A stretch of 64,000 nucleotides of DNA, from positions 1 to 64,000 of the forward strand of contig CP102593.1 of the NCBI GenBank assembly GCA_025666215.1, read 5' to 3'. The position numbers and the translations under genes are program-made. Positions 22,586 to 33,579 of the stretch are shown in pieces. The notes under the pieces are model-generated. The model was not told the origin of the DNA, made no database searches, and saw nothing but the letters and a program-made list of their open reading frames with translations. The stretch comes from Xanthomonas campestris pv. phormiicola (lineage in GTDB: Bacteria; Pseudomonadota; Gammaproteobacteria; Xanthomonadales; Xanthomonadaceae). Each line of letters starts with the position of its first letter. The first letter of the stretch is position 1.

Positions 22586-23788
22586 TCAGCCCTTGTGCAC
22601 GGTGGCCACGGCCTGGGTCACGTAGTCCAGGTTGGCCTGGCTCAGCGCAGCCACGCAGATGCGGCCGGTGCCGACGGCATAGATGCCGAACTCTTCGCGC
22701 AGCCGGTCCACCTGCGCCTTGCTCAGGCCCGAGTACGAGAACATGCCGGCCTGCTGCTGGATGAAGCCGAACTCCGGCGCGCCGAGGGCGGCCAGCTTCT
22801 GCACCATGCCGGCGCGCAGCGCGTGGATGCGTTCGCGCATCTCGGTCAGTTCCTGCTCCCACATCGCGCGCAGCTCGGGGCTGGTGAGCACGCCGGCCAC
22901 CAGCGCGGCGCCGTGGGTGGACGGGCTGGAGTAGATGGTGCGGATGATGCGCTTGACCTGCGACTGCACCGCCTTGCTCTCGGCCGCGGTGGCCGAGACC
23001 ACCGACAGCGCGCCGACGCGCTCGCCGTACAGCGAGAACGACTTGGAGTACGAGCTGGCGACCACGTAGCTGTCCACGCCGGCTTCGGCCAGCAGGCGCA
23101 CCGCGTAGGCGTCTTCGTCGATGCCCTTGTCGAAGCCCTGGTAGGCGATGTCGACGAACGGGAACAGCTGGCGTTCCTTCAGCAGCGCGGCGACGCTGCG
23201 CCACTGCTCCTGGGTCAGGTCGGCACCGGTCGGGTTGTGGCAGCAGGCGTGCAGCAGCACCACGGTGCCCGGCGCGAGCTTGTTCAGGTCGGCGAGCATG
23301 CCGTCGAAGTTCAGGCCGTGCGTGGCCGCATCGAAATAGGTGTAGTCGACCACGTCGAAGCCGGCGGCCGAGAACACCGCGCGGTGGTTCTCCCAGCTCG
23401 GGTTGCTGATGGCGATGGTCGAGGTGGACAGCAGCTTCTTCAGCAGGTCCGCGCCCACGCGCAGCGCGCCGCTGCCGCCGATGGTCTGCGAGGTGGCGAC
23501 GCGGCCGGCGGCCAGCAGCGGCGACTCGGCGCCGAACAGCAGTTTCTGCGTGGCCAGGTCGTACGCCGGCAGGCCGTCGATCGGCAGGTAGCCGCGCGGT
23601 TTGGCGTCCTGCGCCAGCTGCCGTTCGATCTGCTGGACGGCGCGCAGCAGCGGGATGCGGCCGCTCTCGTCGTAATAGATGCCCACGCCCAGGTTGACCT
23701 TGGTCGGGCGGGAATCGGCGTTGTAGGCCTCGGTCAGGCCCAGGATCGGGTCGCCTGGGACCTGTTCCACGTTTGCAAAGAAGGACAC
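22586..23788 (-). CDS. tyrB: Aromatic amino acid / aspartate aminotransferase
   Basis: Fold-type I PLP enzyme, 400 aa, of the AspC/TyrB subgroup (starts MSFFANVEQVPGDPILGL). The PLP lysine is K249 in SSYSKSFSLYGERVG; the phosphate site and substrate Arg segment (NPTGADLT and the C-terminal GRICVAAL) are present. Whether it prefers aromatic substrates or aspartate cannot be decided from sequence alone; the symbol is the commonly used one. Confidence 0.92.
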   Translation of the reverse strand: MSFFANVEQVPGDPILGLTEAYNADSRPTKVNLGVGIYYDESGRIPLLRAVQQIERQLAQDAKPRGYLPIDGLPAYDLATQKLLFGAESPLLAAGRVATSQTIGGSGALRVGADLLKKLLSTSTIAISNPSWENHRAVFSAAGFDVVDYTYFDAATHGLNFDGMLADLNKLAPGTVVLLHACCHNPTGADLTQEQWRSVAALLKERQLFPFVDIAYQGFDKGIDEDAYAVRLLAEAGVDSYVVASSYSKSFSLYGERVGALSVVSATAAESKAVQSQVKRIIRTIYSSPSTHGAALVAGVLTSPELRAMWEQELTEMRERIHALRAGMVQKLAALGAPEFGFIQQQAGMFSYSGLSKAQVDRLREEFGIYAVGTGRICVAALSQANLDYVTQAVATVHKG

Positions 23789-23940
23789 GGCGGTACTCGT
23801 TTGGTGGCGAAAGGTGGGGGCCGGGAGGGACCGGAGCCGGCGCGGTCAAACGCCCCATCCTAGCAAACGCAGGTCCTTGCGTGGCGGGGCTTTGCGCCGC
23901 ACCGCGTGCGGCCGGGCGGCGCATGGGCGATGATGCACGC

Positions 23941-26064
23941 ATGCCCAATCGCCATCCCCTCGCCCTGCTCTGCGGCCTCTGTGCCGCGGGGCTGTCGCCG
24001 GTCGTCTGCGCCGCCGCCGATCCCGATCCCACCACCCTGCCGGTCGTGCAGGTGCAGGCCGCGCGGGTCAGCGGGGTGGACGATTTCGACCTGCCCGCGT
24101 CGCTGACCGCGATCACCGTGGGCGACAGCAACCGCACCGGGGTGCAGGTCTCCGAGGCCTTGTCCGGCGTGCCCGGGCTGCTGGCGCGCGACCGCCAGAA
24201 CTACGCGCAGGACACCCAATTGTCGATCCGCGGCTTCGGCGCGCGCTCGGCGTTCGGGGTGCGCGGCGTGCGCCTGCTGCTGGACGGCATCCCGGCGACG
24301 ATGCCGGACGGCCAGGGCCAGCTGTCGCACTTCAACCTGCTCGGCGCCGAGCGCATCGAGGTGCTGCGCGGCCCGTTCTCGGCGCTCTACGGCAACTCCT
24401 CCGGCGGCGTGGTGCAGCTGTGGAGCGCCGACGGCGCGCCCGACGACCCGTGGCGGCTGCGCACCACCGCCGGCAGCAACGGCACCTACAGCGCCGGGGC
24501 GCAACTGCAGGGCCAGCAAGGCGCCGTGCACTACAACGTGGCCGCCACCCACTTCCGCACCGACGGCTACCGCGACCACAGCCAGGCGCGGCGCGAGTCG
24601 GTCAACGCCAAGCTCGGCTTCGACCTGGCCCCGGGCCGGCGCCTGGATCTGGTGCTGAACTACCTGGACGCGCCGTGGGCGCAGGATCCGCTGGGCCTGA
24701 CCCGCGCCCAGTTCCATGCCGATCCGCAGCAGGCCACCGCCGTGGCGACCCAGTTCGACACGCGCAAGTCCACCCGCCAGGCGCAGGCCGGGGCGATCTT
24801 CACCCAGCAAGTGGATCAGCAGACCTGGCGGCTGATGGGCTATGCCGGGCGCCGCGACGTGCAGCAGTACCTGGCGGTGCCGGTGGCGGTGCAGGCCAAT
24901 CCGCTGCACGCCGGCGGGCTGATCGACCTGGACGGCGACTACGGCGGCATCGATGCGCGCTGGGCCTGGCAGGGCGAGCTCGGCGGGCGCCCGTTCCAGT
25001 TCACCGTCGGCGCCAATGCCGATCGCCAGAAGCAGCACCGCACCGGCTACGAGAACTTCGTCGGCAGCACGCTGGGGGTGAAGGGGCGGCTGCGCCGCGA
25101 CCAGGAGGACCAGGTGCAGAACGTGGACCAGTTCGCCCAGGCCTGGTGGCAGTTCAGCGAACGCTGGTCGCTGCTCGCCGGGCTGCGCCACAGCCAGGTG
25201 CGGTTCCGTTCCGACGACGCCTACATCGTCGGCCGCAATCCGGACGACAGCGGCAGCACCGATTATTCGGCGACCACGCCGGTGGCCGGGGTGGTGTTCC
25301 GCGCCAGCGACGACCTGCGCTTCTACGCCTCGGCCGGGCGCGGTTTCGAGACCCCGACCTTCAACGAACTGGGCTACCGCAACGATGGCGGCGCCGGCCT
25401 GGCGCTGGACCTGTCCGCGGCCAGGAGCGAGAACCTGGAACTCGGCGCGAAATGGCGCGACCAGGCCGGCGCCGCCTGGGAAGCGGCGCTGTTCCGCGCC
25501 AACACCGACGACGAGCTGGCGGTGGCCAGCAACACCAACGGCCGCAGCACCTACCGCAACATCGGCCGCACCCGCCGCCAGGGCGCCGAGGCCAGCTACC
25601 TGCTGCCGCTCGGGGAGACCGCGCAGCTGCAGCTGTCCTACACCTGGCTGCAGGCGACCGTGCGCCAGGCCTACCTGACCTGCGCCAGCAGCGGCTGCGC
25701 CACGCCCACCGCGCGGGTGGCGGCCGGGTCGCGCCTGCCCGGCGTGCCGCGCCAGCAGTTCTTCGCGCGCTGGCAGTGGCAGCCGCGCGCGTGGCAGTTC
25801 GCGGTCGAAGCGGTGGCCGCCGGCGACACCGTGGCCAACGACCTGGCCACCGAGACCGCCCCCGGCTACGCGCTGCTGAACCTGGAGGCCTCGCGCCGCT
25901 GGAGCACCGCGCACGGTGCGCTGCACACCTTCGCGCGCATCGACAATGCGCTCGACCACGCCTACATCGGCTCGGTCATCGTCAACGACGCCAATGGCCG
26001 TTACTACGAGCCGGGACCGGACCGCGGCTATACGGTCGGGTTGCAGTGGGATTTCGCGCATTGA
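23941..26064 (+). CDS. TonB-dependent outer-membrane receptor, PqqU/YncD-like
   Basis: 707 aa from the ATG at 23941, with a signal peptide (about 1-30), a plug domain and a beta barrel ending in the aromatic RGYTVGLQWDFAH. The plug resembles E. coli YncD (PqqU), the receptor for pyrroloquinoline quinone, especially RQNYAQDTQLSIRGFGARS, GIPATMPDGQGQ and LRGPFSALYGNSSGGVV. PQQ uptake would fit a species using PQQ-dependent dehydrogenases, but the ligand is inferred from recalled similarity. It would be energised by TonB/ExbBD of the same window. Confidence 0.88.
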   Translation: MPNRHPLALLCGLCAAGLSPVVCAAADPDPTTLPVVQVQAARVSGVDDFDLPASLTAITVGDSNRTGVQVSEALSGVPGLLARDRQNYAQDTQLSIRGFGARSAFGVRGVRLLLDGIPATMPDGQGQLSHFNLLGAERIEVLRGPFSALYGNSSGGVVQLWSADGAPDDPWRLRTTAGSNGTYSAGAQLQGQQGAVHYNVAATHFRTDGYRDHSQARRESVNAKLGFDLAPGRRLDLVLNYLDAPWAQDPLGLTRAQFHADPQQATAVATQFDTRKSTRQAQAGAIFTQQVDQQTWRLMGYAGRRDVQQYLAVPVAVQANPLHAGGLIDLDGDYGGIDARWAWQGELGGRPFQFTVGANADRQKQHRTGYENFVGSTLGVKGRLRRDQEDQVQNVDQFAQAWWQFSERWSLLAGLRHSQVRFRSDDAYIVGRNPDDSGSTDYSATTPVAGVVFRASDDLRFYASAGRGFETPTFNELGYRNDGGAGLALDLSAARSENLELGAKWRDQAGAAWEAALFRANTDDELAVASNTNGRSTYRNIGRTRRQGAEASYLLPLGETAQLQLSYTWLQATVRQAYLTCASSGCATPTARVAAGSRLPGVPRQQFFARWQWQPRAWQFAVEAVAAGDTVANDLATETAPGYALLNLEASRRWSTAHGALHTFARIDNALDHAYIGSVIVNDANGRYYEPGPDRGYTVGLQWDFAH

Positions 26065-26240
26065 GCATGGCGGAGCCTGCAGCACATCGGCTTGACGCAG
26101 GTCCAGAGGGAAACACCCTTTTCACAAACGCCACCAGCGACGCCTGGACGTTGATAGCCGATATGCGCGCGCTGGATCGGACAGCAGATGGATCGCTGGC
26201 GTTATAGTTGCTCCCTGCATCGGGACGGCACGTCTGCGAA

Positions 26241-27038
26241 ATGAAGCATGTCGGCGTGAGAGACTGCGGGTGGAATGTTGTTCGATTCGCCATCGTGACC
26301 TTCGCGATGACGATCGTAGCGCACGCGTTGGCCTACCTGACCCATGAGTACAGCCACTCAAGCATGGCGTGGTTACTGGGTTGGATGAAAACCCCCTTTG
26401 CTATCGACTATGGCTCCGCAACGCCGAACAACGTCATTTTCCTCGATGATGTTTCAGACAACGTGGACTACGGCCCCATCCTGGCGAACGGGAAGGGGTA
26501 CAGCGTGGCGGTCATCGCACTGGCCGGCCCGTTCATCGGCAACGGCGCGCTCTTCTTTCTGCTGGACAGGCTGTTGCGCACGAAGGTGGTTCGATCGCAA
26601 TGGTTGCTTCATGCCTTCCTGTACTGGTTGTGCCTGATGTGCGCGGGCAACGTATGGGGCTATGTGCCGATTCGTGCCATCACGACGCATGCGGACATCG
26701 CGCTGGCCGCACAAGGACTCGGGCTCTCGCCGTGGGCCCTATTTCCGGCGCTGATGACACTCTCGGGATACATCGTTTTTCGCTTTTTCACGAAGACATT
26801 TCCTCGCGCTTGCGACGGCATCTGCGGGAGAAATCCCGAAAAATACCTTTTGCTTTCCGTGTTGAGCGCGTTCTGGTTCTTCTCGTTCTTTAGTGCCGAT
26901 GGCATCTCCGGATCTTACGGAGTCCTCTCTCAGATCCTCTCCATCGCATCGCGCTACCTTGTTTTCCCGTTGTGCGCCGTGTGGCTCTGGAATGCCTATG
27001 GGAAGGACCTTTCATCGCGGACGCCGGCATCCAGCTAA
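26241..27038 (+). CDS. Polytopic membrane protein with HEXXH motif (M50-like)
   Basis: 265 aa from the ATG at 26241, with about six hydrophobic segments. Near residue 27 a membrane segment contains THEYSHSSMAWLLGW, where HEYSH fits the HEXXH zinc motif of intramembrane (M50/site-2) proteases. A second conserved motif typical of site-2 proteases (NPDG/LDG) is not evident, so protease activity is uncertain. GC and codon use are lower than in the neighbours, suggesting transfer. No annotated family recognised. Confidence 0.7.
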   Translation: MKHVGVRDCGWNVVRFAIVTFAMTIVAHALAYLTHEYSHSSMAWLLGWMKTPFAIDYGSATPNNVIFLDDVSDNVDYGPILANGKGYSVAVIALAGPFIGNGALFFLLDRLLRTKVVRSQWLLHAFLYWLCLMCAGNVWGYVPIRAITTHADIALAAQGLGLSPWALFPALMTLSGYIVFRFFTKTFPRACDGICGRNPEKYLLLSVLSAFWFFSFFSADGISGSYGVLSQILSIASRYLVFPLCAVWLWNAYGKDLSSRTPASS

Positions 27039-27186
27039 GCCGTGACAGGTGGGAACTGCAGTGCACGGAGGCGCAGAGTGTGCCGCCAGGTGGCGCATCA
27101 AGAGTGCTGCGCCCCAACGCAGTTGCAAAGCATGAGGGATGGTGCACATCCGGCTCATGCAAGCGGGACGGAGCAGCACGCCGATA

Positions 27187-29139
27187 TCAAGCCGAGGGCG
27201 CCGCGGCGCCGAGCCCGAGCCGGCGGTACAGCGTGCTGCGGCTGATGCCGAGCTGGCGCGCGGCGCGGGCGACGTTGCCGCCGCAGGCTTCCAGCGCCTG
27301 GCGCATCGCCGCCAGGGCGAGGCTGTCCAGGTCGCTCGCCGATGGCGATGCGCTTGCCGGGGTCGCCAGCAGTTCGCCCGGCGATGCGCTCTGCCCCGGC
27401 ACGGCTGCGCCGCTGGCCGCAGACAGGCCGCGCCGTGCGCCGGGCAGATAGGCGGGCAATGCATCGACGTCGACCACGGCACCGGCGTCGCTCAGTGCCA
27501 CCAAGGTCCGCAGGCAGGCCACCAGCTGGCGCAGGTTGCCCGGCCACGGATAGGCGCTCAGCGTGGCCAGCGCCGGGTCGGTGAGGCGCCGGCCCTGCCC
27601 TACCCGCGCCCACAGCTCCTGCACCACCGCACGCCGATCCGGATGCACGCTCAGCGCCGGAATCTGCACGCCGTGGTGGGCGATGCGGTAATACAGGTCG
27701 GGGCGGAAACGCCGTTCGGCCATCGCCTCGTCCAGGTCGCGATGGGTGGCGCAGATCAGCGCGAAATCCAGCTTCACCGGCTTGCCGCCGCCCAGCGGCA
27801 GCAGTTCGCGCTCCCGCAGCACGCGCAGCAGGCGCGGCTGCAGGGCCAGCGGCATGTCGCCGATCTCGTCCAGGAACAGCACGCCACCGTCGGCCTGGCG
27901 CAACAGGCCGGGGCTGCCGTGCTTGCGCGCGCCGGTGAAGGCGCCGTCCTCGTAGCCGAACAGTTCGGCCTCGATCAGCCCTTCCGGCAGCGCCGCGCAG
28001 TTGACCGCGACGAACGGCTTGCCGGCGCGCGCGCTGCGCCGGTGCAGCTCGCGCGCGAACACTTCCTTGCCGGTGCCGGTTTCGCCCTGCACCAGCACCG
28101 GCAACTGCGCATCGAGCACGCGCCGCGCACGCTCCAGCGCCAGCTCCTGCATGGCATCGAACAGCGGCGCATCGGCAGGGGCATGGGCGCGCGTGGCCGT
28201 GGACACGGTGATCGGCGGCTGCTGCGAACGCCGCCGCGGCTGCGCATCGCCGAGGCTGTCGACGCGGCCGTGCAGGGCGCGGCCCTGCAGGTCGAACACG
28301 CTGCCCTGCTGGCGCAGCCGCGACAGCGGCTCTTCGAACAGGGCGTCGTAAGGCGCGCGGCCCAGGTCGTGCCGCTCCAGCCCGAACAGGCGCAGGCCGG
28401 CCTGGTTGGCCGCCACCAGCTTGCCGTTGCGGAATGCGAGCAGGCCTTCGCGCGCGGTGCCGAGCAGCGCCGGATCGTGGTGCACGCGCAGCAGGTCGCA
28501 GCCGGCGATGCCGTCGTCGAAATAGCGGTGCTCGATGCTGGCCACCGCCATCCGCGCCAGGCCCAGCGCGTGCATGTGCTGCACGCTGGCGTCGCCGGAA
28601 ATGTCCAGCACGCCGGCCAGCTGGCCGTAGGGATCGAAGATCGGCACCGCGGCGCAGCTGAGGATCTGGTGCGGCGCGAAGTAGTGTTCGCCGCCGCGCA
28701 CCTCCACCGAGCGGCTCTCGACGATGGCGGTGCCGATCGCGTTGGTGCCGACCTGGGTCTCGCTCCAGCACGCGCCCGGCATCAGCGCCACGCGTCCGGC
28801 CTTGTCGAGAAAGCGTGGGCTGCCTTCGGCGTCGAGGATCCAGCCGGCCTCGTCGGTCAGCAGCACGATGCTGCCGGTGGCGGCGGCATCGCCGGCCAGG
28901 CCTTCCAGTTCGGCGCGCGCCAGCCGCCACAGGCGCTCGTGCGCTTCGCGCAGTTCGCGCAGGCGCGGCGCGCTGACCGGCTCGATCGGCGGCGTGCCCT
29001 GCGCGGCCAGGCCCAGCCGCTGGCAGCGCTGCCACGACTGCAGGATGGTGTCCGGCACCTGGCCGACCGGGGCGCCGCCGCGCTCGAAGAAGATCCGGCG
29101 GGCATGGCCGAGCTGGTGCTGCGTTTGCGGGTGCGCCAT
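27187..29139 (-). CDS. acoR: Sigma-54-dependent transcriptional activator, AcoR-like
   Basis: 650 aa from the ATG at 29139. The N-terminal half carries a GAF-type sensor region (about 50-230); the AAA+ core has Walker A GETGTGKE and the sigma-54 contact loop GAFTGA (in YEDGAFTGARKHGS); the C-terminus is a Fis-type helix-turn-helix (NVARAARQLGISRSTLYRRL). It is divergent to the aldehyde/alcohol dehydrogenase cluster and most likely activates it: two inverted repeats and a -24/-12 promoter lie in the intervening 244 bp. The gene symbol reflects family resemblance only. Confidence 0.9.
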   Translation of the reverse strand: MAHPQTQHQLGHARRIFFERGGAPVGQVPDTILQSWQRCQRLGLAAQGTPPIEPVSAPRLRELREAHERLWRLARAELEGLAGDAAATGSIVLLTDEAGWILDAEGSPRFLDKAGRVALMPGACWSETQVGTNAIGTAIVESRSVEVRGGEHYFAPHQILSCAAVPIFDPYGQLAGVLDISGDASVQHMHALGLARMAVASIEHRYFDDGIAGCDLLRVHHDPALLGTAREGLLAFRNGKLVAANQAGLRLFGLERHDLGRAPYDALFEEPLSRLRQQGSVFDLQGRALHGRVDSLGDAQPRRRSQQPPITVSTATRAHAPADAPLFDAMQELALERARRVLDAQLPVLVQGETGTGKEVFARELHRRSARAGKPFVAVNCAALPEGLIEAELFGYEDGAFTGARKHGSPGLLRQADGGVLFLDEIGDMPLALQPRLLRVLRERELLPLGGGKPVKLDFALICATHRDLDEAMAERRFRPDLYYRIAHHGVQIPALSVHPDRRAVVQELWARVGQGRRLTDPALATLSAYPWPGNLRQLVACLRTLVALSDAGAVVDVDALPAYLPGARRGLSAASGAAVPGQSASPGELLATPASASPSASDLDSLALAAMRQALEACGGNVARAARQLGISRSTLYRRLGLGAAAPSA

Positions 29140-29149
29140 GGCGGCTCCG

Positions 29150-29168
29150 CTGTCGCAGATTGCGACAG
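29150..29168. promoter_or_regulatory. Probable activator site for the AcoR-like regulator
   Basis: CTGTCGCAGATTGCGACAG is a perfect inverted repeat with 8-bp arms. It matches the TGTCGC-N-GCGACA type of site used by AcoR-like activators. It lies 11 bp upstream of the regulator start and about 140 bp upstream of the -24/-12 promoter, a normal enhancer distance. Confidence 0.75.
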
Positions 29169-29179
29169 GTGTTGGGACG

Positions 29180-29197
29180 GGTGTTCCGATAAACACC
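29180..29197. promoter_or_regulatory. Second inverted repeat in the divergent region
   Basis: GGTGTTCCGATAAACACC has 6-bp arms and a 6-bp spacer. It may be a weaker regulator site or a site for another factor. Confidence 0.4.
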
Positions 29198-29308
29198 ACA
29201 TCCGCCGCCGGCGCGCAATCGGCAGACGTGACGCGCTGCAGCAGGAATCGGCTGGGTGCGCCGATCCGTCGCGGTGCGGCGGCGTGACGCAGCGCAGCAC
29301 CTGGAACC

Positions 29309-29323
29309 TGGCATCGCTCTTGC
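29309..29323 (+). promoter_or_regulatory. Sigma-54 promoter of the aldehyde dehydrogenase operon
   Basis: TGGCATCGCTCTTGC has GG and GC exactly 10 bp apart, the diagnostic -24/-12 spacing. It lies about 60 bp upstream of the aldB start, and an AcoR-like activator is encoded divergently. Confidence 0.8.
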
Positions 29324-29383
29324 GGTTACCGCCTACCCGGATGCGGCACGCCGCATCCCTTCCCACCGCCGCAGGAGACCCCG

Positions 29384-30913
<1,530 letters not shown>

Positions 30914-31181
30914 GTCCGGCCTCGGCCGTGGGGCCGCCGCGCTCAGCGGTAGCCCCACGCGGCGCGCGTGCTCACGCCGGGCGTCGCGCTGCCGGCGCAT
31001 GGTGACGCACGCCAGTGCCGTGCGCGCCTGACTGTCGCCGCGCCCGCGGTGCGTGCGTGCGGCCCGACCTGCCGTGGCCGCGCCAGGGCGCCGCAGCGGA
31101 CGCCACTTCCTGATCTGGATCAAAGCGCGCCAGCGCCGGATCAACGATGGTGCTGTCACCCATTCTTCCAAGGAGTACTCC

Positions 31182-32210
31182 ATGAACAAGACGATGAAGG
31201 CTGCAGTGGTGCGCGAATTCGGCAAGCCGCTGACGATCGAGGAAGTGGAGGTGCCGCGGCCGCAGGCCGGCGACATCCTGGTCAAGATCGAAGCCTGTGG
31301 CGTGTGCCACACCGACCTGCATGCGGCCGAGGGCGACTGGCCGGTGAAGCCGAACCCGCCGTTCATTCCCGGTCACGAGGGCGTGGGCCATGTGGTTGCG
31401 GTCGGCGCTGGCGTGGGCCACATCAAGGAAGGCGATCGGGTCGGCATTCCGTGGCTGTATTCGGCCTGCGGGCATTGCGAGCACTGCCTGGGCGGCTGGG
31501 AGACGCTGTGCGAGGCGCAGCAGAACTCCGGCTACTCGGTCAACGGCGGTTTCGCCGAATACGCGCTGGCCAATGCCGACTACGTCGGCCACCTGCCGAA
31601 CACCATCGGCTTCGTCGAGATCGCGCCGATCCTGTGCGCCGGGGTCACCGTGTACAAGGGCCTGAAGGTCACCGACACCAAGCCCGGCAACTGGGTGGTG
31701 ATCTCCGGCATCGGCGGGCTCGGCCACATGGCGGTGCAGTACGCCAAGGCGATGGGCCTGAACGTGGCCGCGGTGGACGTGGACGACGCCAAGCTGGCGC
31801 TGGCCCGGCGCCTGGGCGCCACGGTGACGGTCAACGCGCTGACCACCGACCCGGTGGCCTACCTGAAGAAGGAGATCGGCGGCGCGCACGGCGCGCTGGT
31901 CACCGCGGTGTCGCCGAAGGCGTTCGAGCAAGCGATCGGCATGGTCCGCCGCGGCGGCACGGTGTCGTTGAACGGGCTGCCGCCGGGCCAGTTCCCGCTG
32001 GACATCTTCGGCATGGTGCTCAACGGGGTGACCGTGCGCGGCTCGATCGTCGGCACCCGCCTGGACCTGCAGGAATCGCTGGACTTCGCCGAGCAGGGCA
32101 AGGTCGCCGCGACCGTGGCCACCGCCGCGCTGGAGAACATCAACGAGGTATTCGCGCGCATGCGCGCCGGCCAGATCGAAGGCCGCATCGTGCTGGACAT
32201 GGCGGCCTGA
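31182..32210 (+). CDS. adhP: Zinc-dependent alcohol dehydrogenase AdhP
   Basis: 342-aa medium-chain dehydrogenase interconverting alcohols and aldehydes with NAD(H). The catalytic zinc site is CGVCHTDLH (first Cys) plus GHEGVGHV; the structural zinc uses [15 protein letters not shown]. The NAD fold has GIGGLGH. The start at 31182 has AAGGAG nine bases upstream; a 268-bp gap separates it from aldB and contains a hairpin (GTGGGGC/GCCCCAC, 30928-30958) that may reduce read-through. Confidence 0.95.
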   Translation: MNKTMKAAVVREFGKPLTIEEVEVPRPQAGDILVKIEACGVCHTDLHAAEGDWPVKPNPPFIPGHEGVGHVVAVGAGVGHIKEGDRVGIPWLYSACGHCEHCLGGWETLCEAQQNSGYSVNGGFAEYALANADYVGHLPNTIGFVEIAPILCAGVTVYKGLKVTDTKPGNWVVISGIGGLGHMAVQYAKAMGLNVAAVDVDDAKLALARRLGATVTVNALTTDPVAYLKKEIGGAHGALVTAVSPKAFEQAIGMVRRGGTVSLNGLPPGQFPLDIFGMVLNGVTVRGSIVGTRLDLQESLDFAEQGKVAATVATAALENINEVFARMRAGQIEGRIVLDMAA

Positions 32211-32605
32211 TGGACGCCGTCGCGCCCGCCTCCGGTCTGCCGCTGCAGGTGCTGGCGACACTGCCGGCACTGCAGTTGATCCAAACCTTGCGCGCGCGGC
32301 ACGGGCCGTTGCTGTTCCACCAGTCCGGCGGCTGTTGCGACGGATCCTCGCCGATGTGCTATCCGCAGGACGATTTCATCGTCGGCGACCGCGACGTGCA
32401 GCTGGGCGAGATCGGCGGCGCGCCGTTCTACATCAGCGCGCCGCAGTTCGAATACTGGAAGCACACGCAACTGGTCATCGACGTGGTGCCCGGTCGCGGC
32501 GGCATGTTCTCGCTGGAGAACGGCGAAGGCGTGCGCTTCCTGGTGCGCTCGCGGCTGTTCGGCGACGAGGAGTATGCGGCGTTGCAGGCGGCGGGCAGGG
32601 TATAG
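32210..32605 (+). CDS. DUF779 protein linked to aldehyde oxidation
   Basis: 131 aa; the ATG overlaps the adhP stop (ATGA), so the two are translationally coupled. DUF779 proteins are, in my knowledge, consistently encoded beside acetaldehyde dehydrogenases; function unknown. Conserved features include SGGCCDGSSPMCYP with a Cys pair that could bind metal, and FEYWKHTQLVIDVVPGRG. It probably belongs to the AcoR-like regulon. Confidence 0.85.
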   Translation: MDAVAPASGLPLQVLATLPALQLIQTLRARHGPLLFHQSGGCCDGSSPMCYPQDDFIVGDRDVQLGEIGGAPFYISAPQFEYWKHTQLVIDVVPGRGGMFSLENGEGVRFLVRSRLFGDEEYAALQAAGRV

Positions 32606-32644
32606 CGAGCCTTGCCGCAACCGCTTGAGCAGGCGCAAGAACGT

Positions 32645-32712
32645 TGTGGGAGCGACTTCCGTCGCGACGGGCCTTCCCGGTAGCGCCTGTCGCGACGGAA
32701 GTCGCTCCCACA
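32645..32712. repeat. Inverted REP pair
   Basis: TGTGGGAGCGACTTCCGTCG and its exact inverse flank a short GC-rich loop, giving a long hairpin between convergent genes. It could act as a bidirectional terminator-like block. Confidence 0.85.
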
Positions 32713-32727
32713 ATTGCGCTGACCGGC

Positions 32728-33111
<384 letters not shown>

Positions 33112-33183
33112 TCACGAACGCCTAACGGTACCGGCGCTACTGCTGCCTCCCCGCCGCCGCCGATGCCGCCCGGAGCTTTCGCC

Positions 33184-33579
33184 ATGTGCCCCAGCGCCCG
33201 CCCCGATCCGCTGTTGTTCAATGCCCACCTGGATCCGTTGCCGGCCGCGCCGCCAGGCCGCCACGATGCGACCAGTGCGCATCCGCACGCCGCCGCGGAC
33301 TACCGCCAGTACAGCCTGGCCGACTATCGCCAGCGCCGCGCCCGCCATGGCACCCCATGGCGCGACCTGTGCCCGGCCTATGCATTCGCGCTGCGCACCC
33401 ACGCCGGCGGCTGGCCGCGCGCGTCCATGGCCGACACCGATGGCGAACTGGCCGCGCACTGGGAGCAGGTCCGCGGCGAATCGTGCCTGGACTGGCGCCA
33501 GGCAAGGCCGGTGATCGAGGATGCGTGGCAGGCGCTGGACCATCTGCCGGCGCCGGCGCTGCGCATGGAGGCGCACTGA
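33184..33579 (+). CDS. Uncharacterised 131-aa protein, first gene of the Ku-LigD operon
   Basis: Unknown function. It starts MCPSARPDPLLFNAHLDPL and has a middle segment ADYRQYSLADYRQRRARHG. Its stop overlaps the ku start (TGATG), so it is coupled to the NHEJ genes. No catalytic motif visible; it is soluble, and His/Arg rich. It could be an accessory factor, or simply a neighbour. Confidence 0.7.
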   Translation: MCPSARPDPLLFNAHLDPLPAAPPGRHDATSAHPHAAADYRQYSLADYRQRRARHGTPWRDLCPAYAFALRTHAGGWPRASMADTDGELAAHWEQVRGESCLDWRQARPVIEDAWQALDHLPAPALRMEAH

